Assembly (NCBI GenBank): GCA_021154325.1
Contig: JAJKIR010000075.1
Location: forward strand, 1 to 50,027
Origin: Gemmatimonas sp.
Lineage (GTDB): Bacteria; Gemmatimonadota; Gemmatimonadetes; Gemmatimonadales; Gemmatimonadaceae
Direction of reading: 5' to 3'
DNA length: 50,027 nucleotides
Shown: piece by piece, positions 8,250 to 16,838 of the stretch
How the letters are laid out: the number at the start of each line of letters is the position of its first letter
How positions within the stretch are numbered: position 1 is the stretch's first letter
The notes under the pieces: generated by a model
Databases searched by the model: none
What the model saw: the letters and a program-made list of their open reading frames with translations, nothing else
What the model was told of the DNA's origin: nothing
Made by a program: the position numbers and the translations under genes

Positions 8250-8849
8250 CTACATTTTCTTCGCGACTGCGTCCCAGTTGACCACGTTCCACCAGGCGGC
8301 GACATAGTCGGGACGCTTGTTCTGGTATTTCAGGTAGTACGCGTGCTCCCAGACGTCGAGCCCGAGGAGCGCCTTCTTTCCGTCCATGAGCGGATTGTCC
8401 TGATTCGGCGTGCTCGTGATCGACAGCTTGCCATTCCCCTCGTCGATCAGCCATGCCCAGCCGGAGCCGAAGCGACCCGCTGCCGCGGCGGCGAACTGCT
8501 CCTTGAACTTCGCGAAGTCGCCGAAGGAGCTCTTGATCGCGTCCGCGAGACGGCCCGTGGGCTCGCCGCCGCGCTTCGGCGCCATCCACTCCCAGAACTG
8601 CGAGTGATTCCAGTGGCCGCCGCCGTTGTTGCGCACTGCGGTGCGCACGGCTTCCGGCACGCTGTTGATGCCCCGCATCAGATCGTCCAGTGACTTGCCC
8701 TCGAGCTGCGGCGCCTTCTCCAGCGCCGCGTTGAGATTGTTCACGTAGGCCTGATGGTGCTTCGTGTGATGGATCTCCATCGTCCGCGCGTCGATGTGCG
8801 GCTCCAACGCGTCGTACGCGTAGGGCAGCGCGGGGAGCGTGAACGGCAT
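8250..8849 (-). CDS. sodA: Superoxide dismutase (Mn/Fe family)
   Basis: Converts superoxide to hydrogen peroxide and oxygen in the cytoplasm. The 199-residue protein carries the family's metal ligands: H27 in [15 protein letters not shown], the His of [10 protein letters not shown], and Asp and His of [10 protein letters not shown]. The GSGWAWL motif is present. The '[10 protein letters not shown]' and '[12 protein letters not shown]' contexts look like manganese or cambialistic members, but metal choice is not certain. The start is ATG at 8849, with AGGAGAG a few bases upstream, rather than a longer frame that would run into the dedA stop. It lies 16 bp after the DedA gene on the same strand, so the pair is probably one operon. 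Two imperfect copies of an ACCGTTCGA-containing 15-mer follow its stop. Confidence 0.95.
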   Translation of the reverse strand: MPFTLPALPYAYDALEPHIDARTMEIHHTKHHQAYVNNLNAALEKAPQLEGKSLDDLMRGINSVPEAVRTAVRNNGGGHWNHSQFWEWMAPKRGGEPTGRLADAIKSSFGDFAKFKEQFAAAAAGRFGSGWAWLIDEGNGKLSITSTPNQDNPLMDGKKALLGLDVWEHAYYLKYQNKRPDYVAAWWNVVNWDAVAKKM

Positions 8850-8865
8850 TCGACTCTCCTCTGGT

Positions 8866-9522
8866 TCAGATGTCCGATACCGCTCGCCTCCCCGCCGATC
8901 GTCCACGGCTGCGCAGCCAGGCGATGATGCCGGGCAGGAACGAGAGGAAGATGACCGCGAGGATCACGAGCTCGATGTGGTCGCCGATGCCCGGAATGTA
9001 GCGGCCCAGAAAATATCCGACGAACAACATCGACCAGATCCACGCCAAACCGCCGATGATGTTGTACAGCGTGTAGCGGCGGTATTGCATTTGCCCCATA
9101 CCAGCCACAACGGGAACAAAGGTCCGGACGATGGGCATGAATCGCGCGAGTACAATCGTCTTTCCACCATGTCGCTCGTAAAAGGCGTGCGCCCGCTCGA
9201 GGTGCTTCCGATTGAACAGGAACGAATTCTCGCGGGAGAAGAGCCGTGGACCCGTGACCTTGCCGATGTAGTAGCCAACGGAGTTGCCGAGAATCGAGGC
9301 CACCGACAGCAGCGCGCCGAGGACGTACACGTTCAGATCGAACAGCTGCGTCTGCGACGCGAGCAGGCCCGCCGTTACGAGCAGCGAATCGCCAGGAAGG
9401 AAGAAGCCCACGAGCAGCCCCGTCTCGGCGAAGATGATGATCGTGAGACCGACGTAGCCTCCCCACGCCACGAGCGCGCGCACGTCGCCAAGCCGGTGTA
9501 TGAAGTCGAGAATCGAGTGCAT
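8866..9522 (-). CDS. DedA family membrane protein
   Basis: A 218-residue inner-membrane protein of the DedA/SNARE-associated (VTT) superfamily, members of which are implicated in phospholipid flipping and envelope homeostasis. The family motifs are [15 protein letters not shown] (residues about 30-50), the glycine-rich GN-VGYYIGK, and [24 protein letters not shown], with the conserved arginine pair in the membrane re-entrant region. About five hydrophobic segments are visible. ATG at 9522 ([12 protein letters not shown]) is preferred over an upstream in-frame ATG because the extra 22 residues look non-native. It is followed by sodA at 16 bp and is divergent from the M15 peptidase gene, whose start is only 26 bp away. 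Confidence 0.9.
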   Translation of the reverse strand: MHSILDFIHRLGDVRALVAWGGYVGLTIIIFAETGLLVGFFLPGDSLLVTAGLLASQTQLFDLNVYVLGALLSVASILGNSVGYYIGKVTGPRLFSRENSFLFNRKHLERAHAFYERHGGKTIVLARFMPIVRTFVPVVAGMGQMQYRRYTLYNIIGGLAWIWSMLFVGYFLGRYIPGIGDHIELVILAVIFLSFLPGIIAWLRSRGRSAGRRAVSDI

Positions 9523-9548
9523 GATGGACCGAAGATGATGGTGCGGCA

Positions 9549-10820
9549 GTGAGCAACGGAACTTCGACGACCCCGCACGACCGGTCAACTACGATCCGTC
9601 ACGCGCAACCGCGCGACGATGATCTGCATCCCGTCAGCCAGACGTGGTCGAGCGCGTTCGAGGACGCATTACGACTCCCGGTACCCCCCTCCGGTTTCTG
9701 GTATCGTGTTGGGCTCTCTCCGCGCGGTGAGCGACGGCTCGAGATCTCCCTCGGCATAGTTCTGTACGCGCTCGCGGTCGGATGGGTCTGGTCCCTTTCG
9801 CATGTTCGAACACTGGGCGCGATGGACGACGACTCGCCGGCGACCGCGGCCGCGCGCGCGGCGGCCAACATCGCCAGCGCCCTCACCTCGACGAGCGCGC
9901 CGAGCACGGCCTATCTCACGGACGCGACCCTCAACGCCTTGTTCGATCGTGCGCGCGGCGTCAGCGGAAAGCTGCGCGCTGCGATCGACACGTCGGCGGA
10001 GAACGTCGAGCCGGACTCGCTCCCACCGGGCGCGGAGCTCCGCTACAGCGTTGGTGGTGAGGTGACACCGGCAGACACGCAGCCTCACGGCGCTGGCGTC
10101 TGGAGTGTTGCCCTCGCGATCGGCAATGCCATCAAGCCGGTTGCCGACTTCAACGTCATCACCGAGCTGCCTTTCAGCGCAAAGAACAAGGGTAAGATCG
10201 GCCTCTACTACATCGGAAACTGGCCGGCAGAACGGGCGAAGAGCAGTCGCGTCGGTCCCAAGAAAGCGCCCTCGTCGAGCTACGCGAATCCGTCCGGCTT
10301 CATCCAGGTGACCCGGGAGACCGAGGACACCTACGTCTCGGAGCACTTCCGGCTCCAGGATTTTCTCACCCACGATCAGCCGAACGTCTGGCCCAAATAC
10401 CTCGTCCTCCAGCTCAGGCTTGTCGACAAGCTCGAGCTCGTCTTGCAAGATCTCACCGCTCACGGGGTTGACGTCACCGGCGTAAAGGTGATGAGCGGCT
10501 TCCGGAGTCCGCAGTACAACGCTGGCGGTGGCAATACGCAGGGGCGTGCCGCACTCAGCCGTCACATGTACGGCGACGCCTCCGATCTCTACATCGACAG
10601 CAACCACGACGGCGTCATGGACGACCTCGACCATGACGGTCATGTAACAATCAGAGACAGCAAGGTCATCGAGGCCGCTGTAGATCGTGTGGAGGCTGCC
10701 CATCCCGAGCTCGTCGGTGGGGCAGGCATCTATCCAGCCGGGCCCGGGCACGGACCTTTCATTCACATCGATACACGGGGCTATCGGGCGCGGTGGACTG
10801 GAGGACCTGGAGGAGGATGA
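9549..10820 (+). CDS. Membrane-anchored M15-type (peptidase M15A-like) protein
   Basis: A 423-residue protein with a single N-terminal membrane anchor (ISLGIVLYALAVGWVWSL, residues about 60-80), a middle region without recognised domain, and a C-terminal peptidase_M15-like fold (about 265-423). The evidence for the latter is VMSGFRSPQYN, the zinc-ligand motif SRHMYGDASDLYID (H..D) and the final HGPFIHIDTRGYRARW (second His). These match D-Ala-D-Ala carboxypeptidase/DUF882-type enzymes that trim peptidoglycan peptides, so a periplasmic wall-remodelling role is likely. The GTG start at 9549 is the only one that keeps the whole frame; a later start before the membrane segment is possible. It overlaps the next gene by 4 bp. 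Confidence 0.8.
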   Translation: MSNGTSTTPHDRSTTIRHAQPRDDDLHPVSQTWSSAFEDALRLPVPPSGFWYRVGLSPRGERRLEISLGIVLYALAVGWVWSLSHVRTLGAMDDDSPATAAARAAANIASALTSTSAPSTAYLTDATLNALFDRARGVSGKLRAAIDTSAENVEPDSLPPGAELRYSVGGEVTPADTQPHGAGVWSVALAIGNAIKPVADFNVITELPFSAKNKGKIGLYYIGNWPAERAKSSRVGPKKAPSSSYANPSGFIQVTRETEDTYVSEHFRLQDFLTHDQPNVWPKYLVLQLRLVDKLELVLQDLTAHGVDVTGVKVMSGFRSPQYNAGGGNTQGRAALSRHMYGDASDLYIDSNHDGVMDDLDHDGHVTIRDSKVIEAAVDRVEAAHPELVGGAGIYPAGPGHGPFIHIDTRGYRARWTGGPGGG

Positions 10821-11332
10821 TGATCGCAGAGCATCGGAGAAATTCTGACCTGGCCGAGGAAATGGAAGAGACCGGCAGCGTCAGCACACGCGGGAACGGC
10901 AAGCCCGCGGAACATCATGAGGAGGGCGCGATCATCGCTGGCATTCGCGCTACCGACATCGAGCCGTACACGGGTCTTCGATATCTATCGAAGCTTTTCC
11001 GGTTCATGGCGATCATCGTGCTGCTGCTCGCGATCGCCGAGGTGGCGACCGGTCTGTACGCACAGGGCGCGGCGGCCATCCCGACCCTCCTTGGGGAGAT
11101 CAGTCGGCTGATCGTCATCGCTGGCGTCCTCTGGGGCACGGGCGATCTTGCGCATCTGCTCATCGACGTCGGACACGACGTGAGGGCGTCGCGCGTGCTG
11201 CTCGCTCGCCAGACGTATCACATCGCGAAGGACGCGTTGCACGACCGGCCGATCTCGGTCGACCGGCCCGTCGGTATCGAGCGCGTGCGCGGCGAGGCCG
11301 CTCCGCCGGCGGGCGGTCCTCCGATTCCGTGA
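10817..11332 (+). CDS. Unrecognised two-helix membrane protein
   Basis: A 171-residue protein I cannot assign. Residues 1-40 are acidic and hydrophilic (AEEMEETGSVSTRG). FRFMAIIVLLLAIAEVATGLYA and LIVIAGVLWGTGDLAHLLIDVG are two membrane segments, and the tail is rich in Arg, Pro and Gly. The GDLAHLLIDVGHDVRASR segment after helix two looks amphipathic. The start is ATG at 10817 (or 10820), with GGAGGA repeated just upstream and the stop of the M15 peptidase overlapping. It overlaps the DUF488 gene by 4 bp, so the three genes form one transcription unit. Neighbours suggest an envelope role but do not prove it. Confidence 0.65.
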   Translation: MMIAEHRRNSDLAEEMEETGSVSTRGNGKPAEHHEEGAIIAGIRATDIEPYTGLRYLSKLFRFMAIIVLLLAIAEVATGLYAQGAAAIPTLLGEISRLIVIAGVLWGTGDLAHLLIDVGHDVRASRVLLARQTYHIAKDALHDRPISVDRPVGIERVRGEAAPPAGGPPIP

Positions 11333-11907
11333 CGATCTTCACGATCGGGCATTCGACGCGCCCGATCGCGGAGTTCCTCGGGCTCCTCGCGCGATCACGG
11401 ATCGCGCGGCTGGTCGACATTCGCGCCTTCCCCGGCTCGCGGCGCTATCCGCACTTCAATCGTGACGCGCTCGCGGGCGAGCTGCCGGTGGCCGGCATCG
11501 AGTACCTCCATCGGCCGTCGTTAGGCGGCCGGCGCCGCCTGCCGCCCGATTCGCCGCCCTCCGCCTGGCGCAACGACAGCTTTCGCGCCTACGCCGAATA
11601 CATGCGTACCCCCGAATTCCGCGCTGCCCTCGACGAGCTGATCGAGCTCGGCGCCGCGAAGCGCACCGTCATCATGTGCTCGGAGGCCGTGCCCTGGCGC
11701 TGCCATCGCACGCTCGTGAGCGATGCCCTTACCGCCCGCGGTGTCCGAGTTGAGCACATTCTGGATGCCGGTGTCTCCGAGCACGTCCTCACGCGTTTCT
11801 CCGTCGTCCAGGATGGTGAGGTCACCTATCCGGCGACATCTGATTCCGAGGGCGACGTGCAACACGCCCTCGAGCTGGGCGATTCCAGGCCGCGCACTCC
11901 GCGATGA
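11329..11907 (+). CDS. DUF488 family protein
   Basis: A 192-residue member of DUF488, a widespread small cytoplasmic family without established biochemical function. The hallmarks are the N-terminal TIFTIGHSTRPIAEFLGLL, RLVDIRAFPGSRRYPHFN, and MCSEAVPWRCHRTLVSD, where the paired cysteines around W-x-CHR are the family's likely active or metal-binding site. The GTG start sits in GTGA, overlapping the stop of the upstream membrane protein, so the start is well fixed. The C-terminal 30 residues are acidic and variable. Association with the two upstream envelope-type genes is by position only. Confidence 0.88.
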   Translation: MTIFTIGHSTRPIAEFLGLLARSRIARLVDIRAFPGSRRYPHFNRDALAGELPVAGIEYLHRPSLGGRRRLPPDSPPSAWRNDSFRAYAEYMRTPEFRAALDELIELGAAKRTVIMCSEAVPWRCHRTLVSDALTARGVRVEHILDAGVSEHVLTRFSVVQDGEVTYPATSDSEGDVQHALELGDSRPRTPR

Positions 11908-11999
11908 CGGTCTAGTTCGGTACGAGTGTTGCTCAACAGCGCGGCGTCGTAGGCAAGCAGCGTCGCTCGCGGCTAAACCAGTCAATTGAGGAACCAGTC

Positions 12000-12152
12000 A
12001 TGCTGTGGACACTCGCCGTCATCCTGCTCATTCTGTGGGCACTCGGCTTTCTGGCGTTTCACGTCGGCGGAGGACTCATCCATCTGCTGCTCGTGATCGC
12101 GCTCATCGTGATCGTCTATCGTCTCGTGACTGGTCGCCGGCCCGTCGTCTGA
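12000..12152 (+). CDS. Small membrane protein (Lmo0937 type)
   Basis: A 50-residue protein, too short for many gene finders. It reads as two hydrophobic helices, MLWTLAVILLILWALGFLAF and LLLVIALIVIVYRLV, joined by HVGGGLIH and ending in TGRRPVV. This matches the Lmo0937-family pattern of tiny stress-associated membrane proteins (W-L-G-x-H-xGG-IHLLLVIA-I--L). TTGAGGA at about 11986-11992 is a plausible ribosome site. A strong terminator follows 33 bp after the stop, so this is the last gene of its unit. The preceding 92 bases hold no other gene. Confidence 0.82.
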   Translation: MLWTLAVILLILWALGFLAFHVGGGLIHLLLVIALIVIVYRLVTGRRPVV

Positions 12153-12184
12153 GCAGATAGCCCGCTGTACTTGCGTCGACACGG

Positions 12185-12220
12185 AGGCCGCGGCGAACTT
12201 CGCCGCGGCCTTTTGTTTTT
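12185..12220 (+). terminator. Rho-independent terminator
   Basis: An 11-bp perfect GC-rich stem (AGGCCGCGGCG with its complement at 12201-12211), a 5-nt loop AACTT and a U-rich tail (TTTTGTTTTT). It closes the unit ending with the Lmo0937-type gene and isolates the alpha-mannosidase gene, which starts 21 bp later and therefore needs its own promoter. Confidence 0.93.
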
Positions 12221-12241
12221 CCCGATCGCCGATACCCGATC

Positions 12242-14869
12242 TTGCTCACCGCTCACGTCGTCGCGCACACGCACTGGGATCGCGAGTGGTATCACCCATT
12301 CGTTCGATTCCGCCAGCGTCTCATCGGGCTCGTCGACGAGCTGCTCGATCATCCGCCGGCGGAGGGCGAGAGCTTCCTGCTCGACGGGCAGGGCATCGTG
12401 CTCGAGGATTACCTGGAAGTGCGGCCCGAGCGCGCCGCCGAGCTCTCCAAGCTGTTGCACGCGGGTCGTCTCGAGGCCGGTCCCTGGTACGTCCTCGCCG
12501 ACGAGCTCATTCCGAGCGCCGAAGCGCTCGTGCGGAATCTCCTGCTCGGCCGGCGCGTTCTTCGTCGCCTGCGAGCGTCGTCGCCGCTGGTGCTCTACTG
12601 CCCCGATTCCTTCGGTCATCCCGCGGCATTGCCGACCATCGCCGCTGGCTTCCAGCTGCCCGTCGCGATCGTCTGGCGTGGCTTCGGCGGGCGACGCTGG
12701 CCCGCGTCCGACACGGTGCGGTGGCAGGCAGACAGCGGCGAGAGTGTGATCCTCTATCATCTGCCGGCCAGCGGCTACGAGTACGCGTCGGCGCTGCCCG
12801 TCGCGCCCGCGCTCGCGGAGGAACGTTGGAGCCGGATGCGCGACGAGCTCTCGCCGCGGTCGGCGACGAGCGTGGTTCTCCTGCCTAACGGCGCCGATCA
12901 TCATGCGCGCCAGGAGAAGCAGCACGAGGCCGTCCGCGCCCTCAGGAAAGCCGCAAAGCACGCCGGCGACACGGTGCGGGCGAGCTCCCTTACTGGCTTC
13001 GTGAAGCACGTGCTCACCGCGACCGCCGCCTGGGAACTTCCGGCGATCCGCGGTGAGCTGCGCGACTCCTACGGGTACACCTGGGCACTCCAGGGCACCT
13101 TCGCGTCGCGCGCCGCGCAGAAGCGCGCGAATGCGCACGCCGAGCGCGCGCTGCTTCGCGATGCCGAGCCATGGGCTGCGCTCGCGCGACAGCGGGGCCG
13201 GACCTCACGGCTTCCGGTGCTGGTTGCCGCGTGGCGTACGCTGCTCCAGGCGCATCCGCACGACACGCTCTGCGGCTGCTCCATCGACGAGGTCGCGGAA
13301 GCGATGGACCTCCGCGTCGGCGACGCAATCGTCCAGGCGAATGGCATCCGGGACGATGCAATCGCGGATCTCGTCGGCCATGATCCCGCGGCAGCGCGAA
13401 ACGCACGCGACAATTGGCGATCAGTCGTGCTCGTCCGCAATCGCGCTCCGCGCGCGCGCGGCGGCGTGGCAATTGTTGAGATCGAGCAGTTCCTGGCCGA
13501 CGTCCCGGTCGGCCCCGGATCAGCAACCGCGCAGGTGCGCCGCGTCGCTGAAACGACGAGCCCTCCACGTCTCGAGGGCGCGTCGGCATTCCAGGTTTTG
13601 CATCGTCGAGTCGGATACGGTCTCGTGGAATCGCCGCGCCACTATCCCGACAAGGATCTCGTCTCCGTCACCCGCGCCGCGGCCTGGATTCCACCTGTCG
13701 CCGGCTACGGGGTCACTCCGTACCCGTTAGGCGCGGGCGCGAGCTCCGATTCCGCGTCGCCGCGCCCGGTACGCGCCGACGAAGCCGGCATCGACAACGG
13801 CATCGTTAGGCTTGCCGTTGCCGCGGAGGGGCACGTGTCGGTGGAGCTCTCGCAGGGCGGGCGGCGCATCGACGATCTCATCGCGATCGAAGATCGCGTC
13901 GACCGTGGCGATCTCTACACGCCGTCGATTCGGTCTGGTGGGGCTCTGCCGGAGCTCGTCGAAACGAGAGTAGTGCACAAGGGTCCCTTGATCGGTGAGC
14001 TTCGCATGCGATGGCACCTCCGGCACTCGCCCTCGCGTGTGAGCCAGCTCGAGATCGGACTCATGATCGTCGCCGAATCACCGCTCGTCCGCGTGTACAT
14101 GCGAGGAACGAATCGCGGACGGAACCATCGCCTGCGCGTCGGCATTCGCACCAACGTGACATCCGCTGCTGTCTGGGCAGACGCCGCCTTCGGACCCGTC
14201 CATCGCGTTCGCCTCGAAGTGCCGGACGAAGACATGCGCGACGAGCGGCCGCTCCCAACGGCGCCGCTCCATCGGTATGTCTCGCTCTTCGCCCCAACTG
14301 CGGGCGCGACGCTCTTCAGCGACGGCCTGGCCGAGTATGAGGCGACCGATCGCGGCGAGCTGTTCGTCACGCTGCTACGCGCCGTCGGAGCGCTGTCGCG
14401 AAATGATCTCCCCGAACGACCCGGCCACGCCGGCTGGCCGGCACCGACGCCGCGAGCGCAATCGATCGGACCCTTCGCGGCGCGTCTCGCGCTGCTCCTG
14501 CACGGCGGCCGCGACGCAGACACGATCGATCTCGTCGAGCGAACCGCCGATGACGTCCTGCTGCCGCTCGAGGGCCGCACCTTGCGCTCGGCCCTCCAGG
14601 TTCCGCAACCTCTCGCAGGTGTGGAGCTCGAAGGGAAGGGGCTCGCCTTCTCGACGCTCAAGGAGTCCGAGGACGGTGAGTGGATTGTCGCCCGGTGTGT
14701 GAATCTGCGCGACGAGCCAGTGGATGGCCGCTGGCAATTCGGCATCCCGATCCGCGAAGCGCGTCTCGCCCGCCTGGATCAGACTCCTCTCGAGTCTCTG
14801 ACCGCACAACGCAACTCGGTCCACTTTCAGGCCGCGCCGCGCGCCGTGGTGACGATTCTCCTTCGTTAG
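12242..14869 (+). CDS. Alpha-mannosidase, glycoside hydrolase family 38
   Basis: Zinc-dependent retaining glycosidase of 875 residues, the usual length for bacterial GH38 enzymes, with no signal peptide, hence cytoplasmic. The N-terminal HTHWDREW motif holds zinc ligands H11 and D13. YCPDSFGH contains the nucleophile D122. HPHDTLCGCSIDEV (residues about 338-351) is the middle-domain motif with a further zinc-ligand His-Asp. The rest is the C-terminal beta-sandwich domain. The start is TTG at 12242; no clear ribosome site is present. The stop codon TAG is part of a CGTTAGGC word. Its neighbours, an oligomer ABC system and a polysaccharide lyase, suggest it trims imported mannose-containing oligosaccharides, which is inference. 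Confidence 0.92.
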   Translation: MLTAHVVAHTHWDREWYHPFVRFRQRLIGLVDELLDHPPAEGESFLLDGQGIVLEDYLEVRPERAAELSKLLHAGRLEAGPWYVLADELIPSAEALVRNLLLGRRVLRRLRASSPLVLYCPDSFGHPAALPTIAAGFQLPVAIVWRGFGGRRWPASDTVRWQADSGESVILYHLPASGYEYASALPVAPALAEERWSRMRDELSPRSATSVVLLPNGADHHARQEKQHEAVRALRKAAKHAGDTVRASSLTGFVKHVLTATAAWELPAIRGELRDSYGYTWALQGTFASRAAQKRANAHAERALLRDAEPWAALARQRGRTSRLPVLVAAWRTLLQAHPHDTLCGCSIDEVAEAMDLRVGDAIVQANGIRDDAIADLVGHDPAAARNARDNWRSVVLVRNRAPRARGGVAIVEIEQFLADVPVGPGSATAQVRRVAETTSPPRLEGASAFQVLHRRVGYGLVESPRHYPDKDLVSVTRAAAWIPPVAGYGVTPYPLGAGASSDSASPRPVRADEAGIDNGIVRLAVAAEGHVSVELSQGGRRIDDLIAIEDRVDRGDLYTPSIRSGGALPELVETRVVHKGPLIGELRMRWHLRHSPSRVSQLEIGLMIVAESPLVRVYMRGTNRGRNHRLRVGIRTNVTSAAVWADAAFGPVHRVRLEVPDEDMRDERPLPTAPLHRYVSLFAPTAGATLFSDGLAEYEATDRGELFVTLLRAVGALSRNDLPERPGHAGWPAPTPRAQSIGPFAARLALLLHGGRDADTIDLVERTADDVLLPLEGRTLRSALQVPQPLAGVELEGKGLAFSTLKESEDGEWIVARCVNLRDEPVDGRWQFGIPIREARLARLDQTPLESLTAQRNSVHFQAAPRAVVTILLR

Positions 14870-14878
14870 GCACCCACT

Positions 14879-14942
14879 CTGTCATCCCGAGCGAAGCGCC
14901 TGCCCTGAGGAGCGCCAGCGACGAACGGGAGGGATCTGCTTT
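14879..14942. repeat. Dispersed 'GTCATCCCGAGCGAAGCG...GGGATCTGC' repeat
   Basis: The intergenic stretch opens with GTCATCCCGAGCGAAGCG and closes with GGGAGGGATCTGC. I recognise this pattern as a short repeat scattered between genes in many soil-bacterial genomes; it gives spurious peptides containing VIPSEA and EGSAF when translated. The middle contains GAGCGC/GCGC short inverted pieces. It lies between the convergent mannosidase and permease genes and may act as a bidirectional terminator or be a fossil mobile element. Confidence 0.6.
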
Positions 14943-14956
14943 TCGTTGCCGGCAGC

Positions 14957-15838
14957 TCAAACGCGATCGCGAAGCGTCGCGCCGCTTTCGCCGGCCAAAC
15001 GATCCCGCAGGCTGTCTCCGAGCAGCGTACACGCGAGCACCGTCGCAATCAGAGCGAGCCCCGGCGCGATCGCCACCCAGGGCGCGGCGACGATCAGGTC
15101 ACGACCGCCGGCAATCATGTTTCCCCAGCTCGGCTGCGGCGGCTGAATTCCCAGGCCGAGAAACGACAGCCCGCTCTCGAGGAGAATCGCGTTTCCGACG
15201 CCGAGCGTCGTCGCCACGATCGCCGGTCCTAACGCGTTAGGCAGCGCATGCCGCAGCAGCACCCGCCAGGGCCGCGCGCCGAGTGCCGTTGCCGCGTCGA
15301 CGTAGGGTTGCGCGCGGACGCCGAGCACCTCGCCGCGTACGAGCCGCGCGACGCCCATCCAGCCCGTCGCGATGAGCACGACTACCACCGTCGCCAAGCC
15401 GGGTTGCCAGAGTGCGGCGCAGACGAGAAGCAATACCAGTCGTGGAATCGCGAGCAGTGCATCCGCGGCCGCCATGGAGAGGGCGTCCACCATCCCGCCG
15501 CGCCACGCCGCCACCGCGCCGACAATCGTGCCGACCGCCGCCGCGAGCACCGAGCCGATCACGCCCACGGCAAGTGACAGCCGGCCCGCGAGCATCATCC
15601 GCACGAACAGGTCGCGCCCGAACCGGTCCGTGCCAAGGAGATGAAACTCGCCCCGTGCGTCGGTCGCGAACGGAGGCATGAGCCGGAGCGAGAGAACGTC
15701 TCCGATCGCCAGCGGATCGCGCCGAGCGAACGCCGGTACGGCGATCGTGCCTAACGCGAGCAGCGCCAGCGCGGCGAGACAGATCCACTCGAGTCGCGTC
15801 AGTCGCATGCGGGCAGAGCCCGCGCCATTAGCCAGCAC
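14957..15838 (-). CDS. Peptide/oligosaccharide ABC transporter permease (DppC/OppC type)
   Basis: Second inner-membrane subunit of a family 5-dependent importer, 293 residues with six membrane segments. HLLGTDRFGRDLFVRMMLAGRLSLAVG is the classic DppC entry motif. The EAA loop reads YVDAATALGARPWRVLLRHALPNALGPAI, and SFLGLGIQPPQPSWGNMI is the conserved C-terminal segment. The GTG start at 15838 overlaps the stop of the upstream permease by 11 bp, as expected for coupling; ATG at 15808 is a possible alternative. The two cytoplasmic ATPases (DppD/DppF) are not encoded nearby and must be supplied from elsewhere. Two CGTTAGGC words lie inside the gene, one of them as part of the 14-bp palindrome at 15228-15241. 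Confidence 0.9.
   Translation of the reverse strand: MLANGAGSARMRLTRLEWICLAALALLALGTIAVPAFARRDPLAIGDVLSLRLMPPFATDARGEFHLLGTDRFGRDLFVRMMLAGRLSLAVGVIGSVLAAAVGTIVGAVAAWRGGMVDALSMAAADALLAIPRLVLLLVCAALWQPGLATVVVVLIATGWMGVARLVRGEVLGVRAQPYVDAATALGARPWRVLLRHALPNALGPAIVATTLGVGNAILLESGLSFLGLGIQPPQPSWGNMIAGGRDLIVAAPWVAIAPGLALIATVLACTLLGDSLRDRLAGESGATLRDRV
15228..15241. repeat. 14-bp palindromic pair of the CGTTAGG word
   Basis: CCTAACGCGTTAGG is a perfect palindrome made of two head-to-head copies of the over-represented CGTTAGG word, inside the DppC-type gene. It is the only place in the window where two copies touch. Whether it has a function or is chance is open. Confidence 0.6.
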
Positions 15839-16835
15839 GGCGGGGGTCGAGCAAGGGAAGAGCGAGATCCGCCGCCAGATTCGCGAAGATCACGAGCGCC
15901 GCGTACCACACCGTCGCCCCGAGCACGATCGGATAGTCGCGCGCGGAGATGGCCGTCACCATCAGACGGCCCATGCCCGGCCAGGCGAACACACTCTCGA
16001 CGAAGATCGATCCCGCCACCACACCGGGAAACGAGAGCGCGAACAGCACGACCATCGCCGGCAGGATGTTCGCCAGCACATGCCGCAGATAGACCCGTGG
16101 CGGCGAGGAGCCTTTCGCGCGCGCCGTGCGCACCCATTCCTGCGCGAGCACGTCGGCCACGCTCGTCCGCGCATAACGCGCGACGCCCGCGGCGCCGATG
16201 GCGGCGAGAATCGTTAGGGGAAGCACCGCATGCCGCGCCAGATCGGCGACGAACGCGCCCCCGTGCAGCTCGATACCCGGTGAGCGCATGCCGAACGCCG
16301 GCAGGCGCATCGCCGCGGGGAGGCCCCAGGTCGCCGCACCGTACGTGAAGACCGCGACGAGCGCGAGCGCCAGCCAATAGCTCGGGGCTGCGTACACCAG
16401 CGTCGCCGCGACGGTCAGCACGCGATCGAGCGCGCGCCCGCGACGCGCCGCCTGCAGGATCCCCACCGGCACACCTATGAGAAAAGTCAGCACGAGCGCG
16501 CCGCCGCCGAGCCAGAGCGACACCGGGAGCGCCTCGCGCAAAACGCGACCCACCGGCCGCCGCGTTGCGAAGCTCTCGCCGAGGTTCCCTCGCAGCACGT
16601 CACCCATCCACCGTGCATATTGAACCGCGAGCGGACGGTCGAGTCCCAGCTCGCCGCGCAGCCTCGCCGCATCGCTCGCCGAGGCGGTCGGTGGCACGAG
16701 CAGCTGCGCCGGATCGCCCGGCGCGAGACGAACCAGTAAGAAGGTGATGGTGACCACGAGCCAGAGCAGCAGCACCGCGCCGCCGACGCGACGAGCGAGG
16801 GCGGTGCGCGCCCCGAAACGACTGGGAGAAGTCAC
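15828..16835 (-). CDS. Peptide/oligosaccharide ABC transporter permease (DppB/OppB type)
   Basis: First permease of the importer, 335 residues, six membrane helices. The N-terminus has the expected short helix followed by VRLAPGDPAQLL, and LGLDRPLAVQYARWMGDVLRGNLGESF is a near-perfect DppB periplasmic-loop motif. The EAA loop reads EWVRTARAKGSSPPRVYLRHVLAN, with VESVFAWPGMGRLM and AISARDYPIVLG at the C-terminus. The GTG start at 16835 lies only 3 bp from the start of the divergent binding-protein gene, so both genes' promoters must lie inside each other's coding sequence or the true starts are slightly downstream. It is translationally coupled to the DppC-type gene. Confidence 0.92.
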   Translation of the reverse strand: MTSPSRFGARTALARRVGGAVLLLWLVVTITFLLVRLAPGDPAQLLVPPTASASDAARLRGELGLDRPLAVQYARWMGDVLRGNLGESFATRRPVGRVLREALPVSLWLGGGALVLTFLIGVPVGILQAARRGRALDRVLTVAATLVYAAPSYWLALALVAVFTYGAATWGLPAAMRLPAFGMRSPGIELHGGAFVADLARHAVLPLTILAAIGAAGVARYARTSVADVLAQEWVRTARAKGSSPPRVYLRHVLANILPAMVVLFALSFPGVVAGSIFVESVFAWPGMGRLMVTAISARDYPIVLGATVWYAALVIFANLAADLALPLLDPRRAG

Positions 16836-16838
16836 GCG

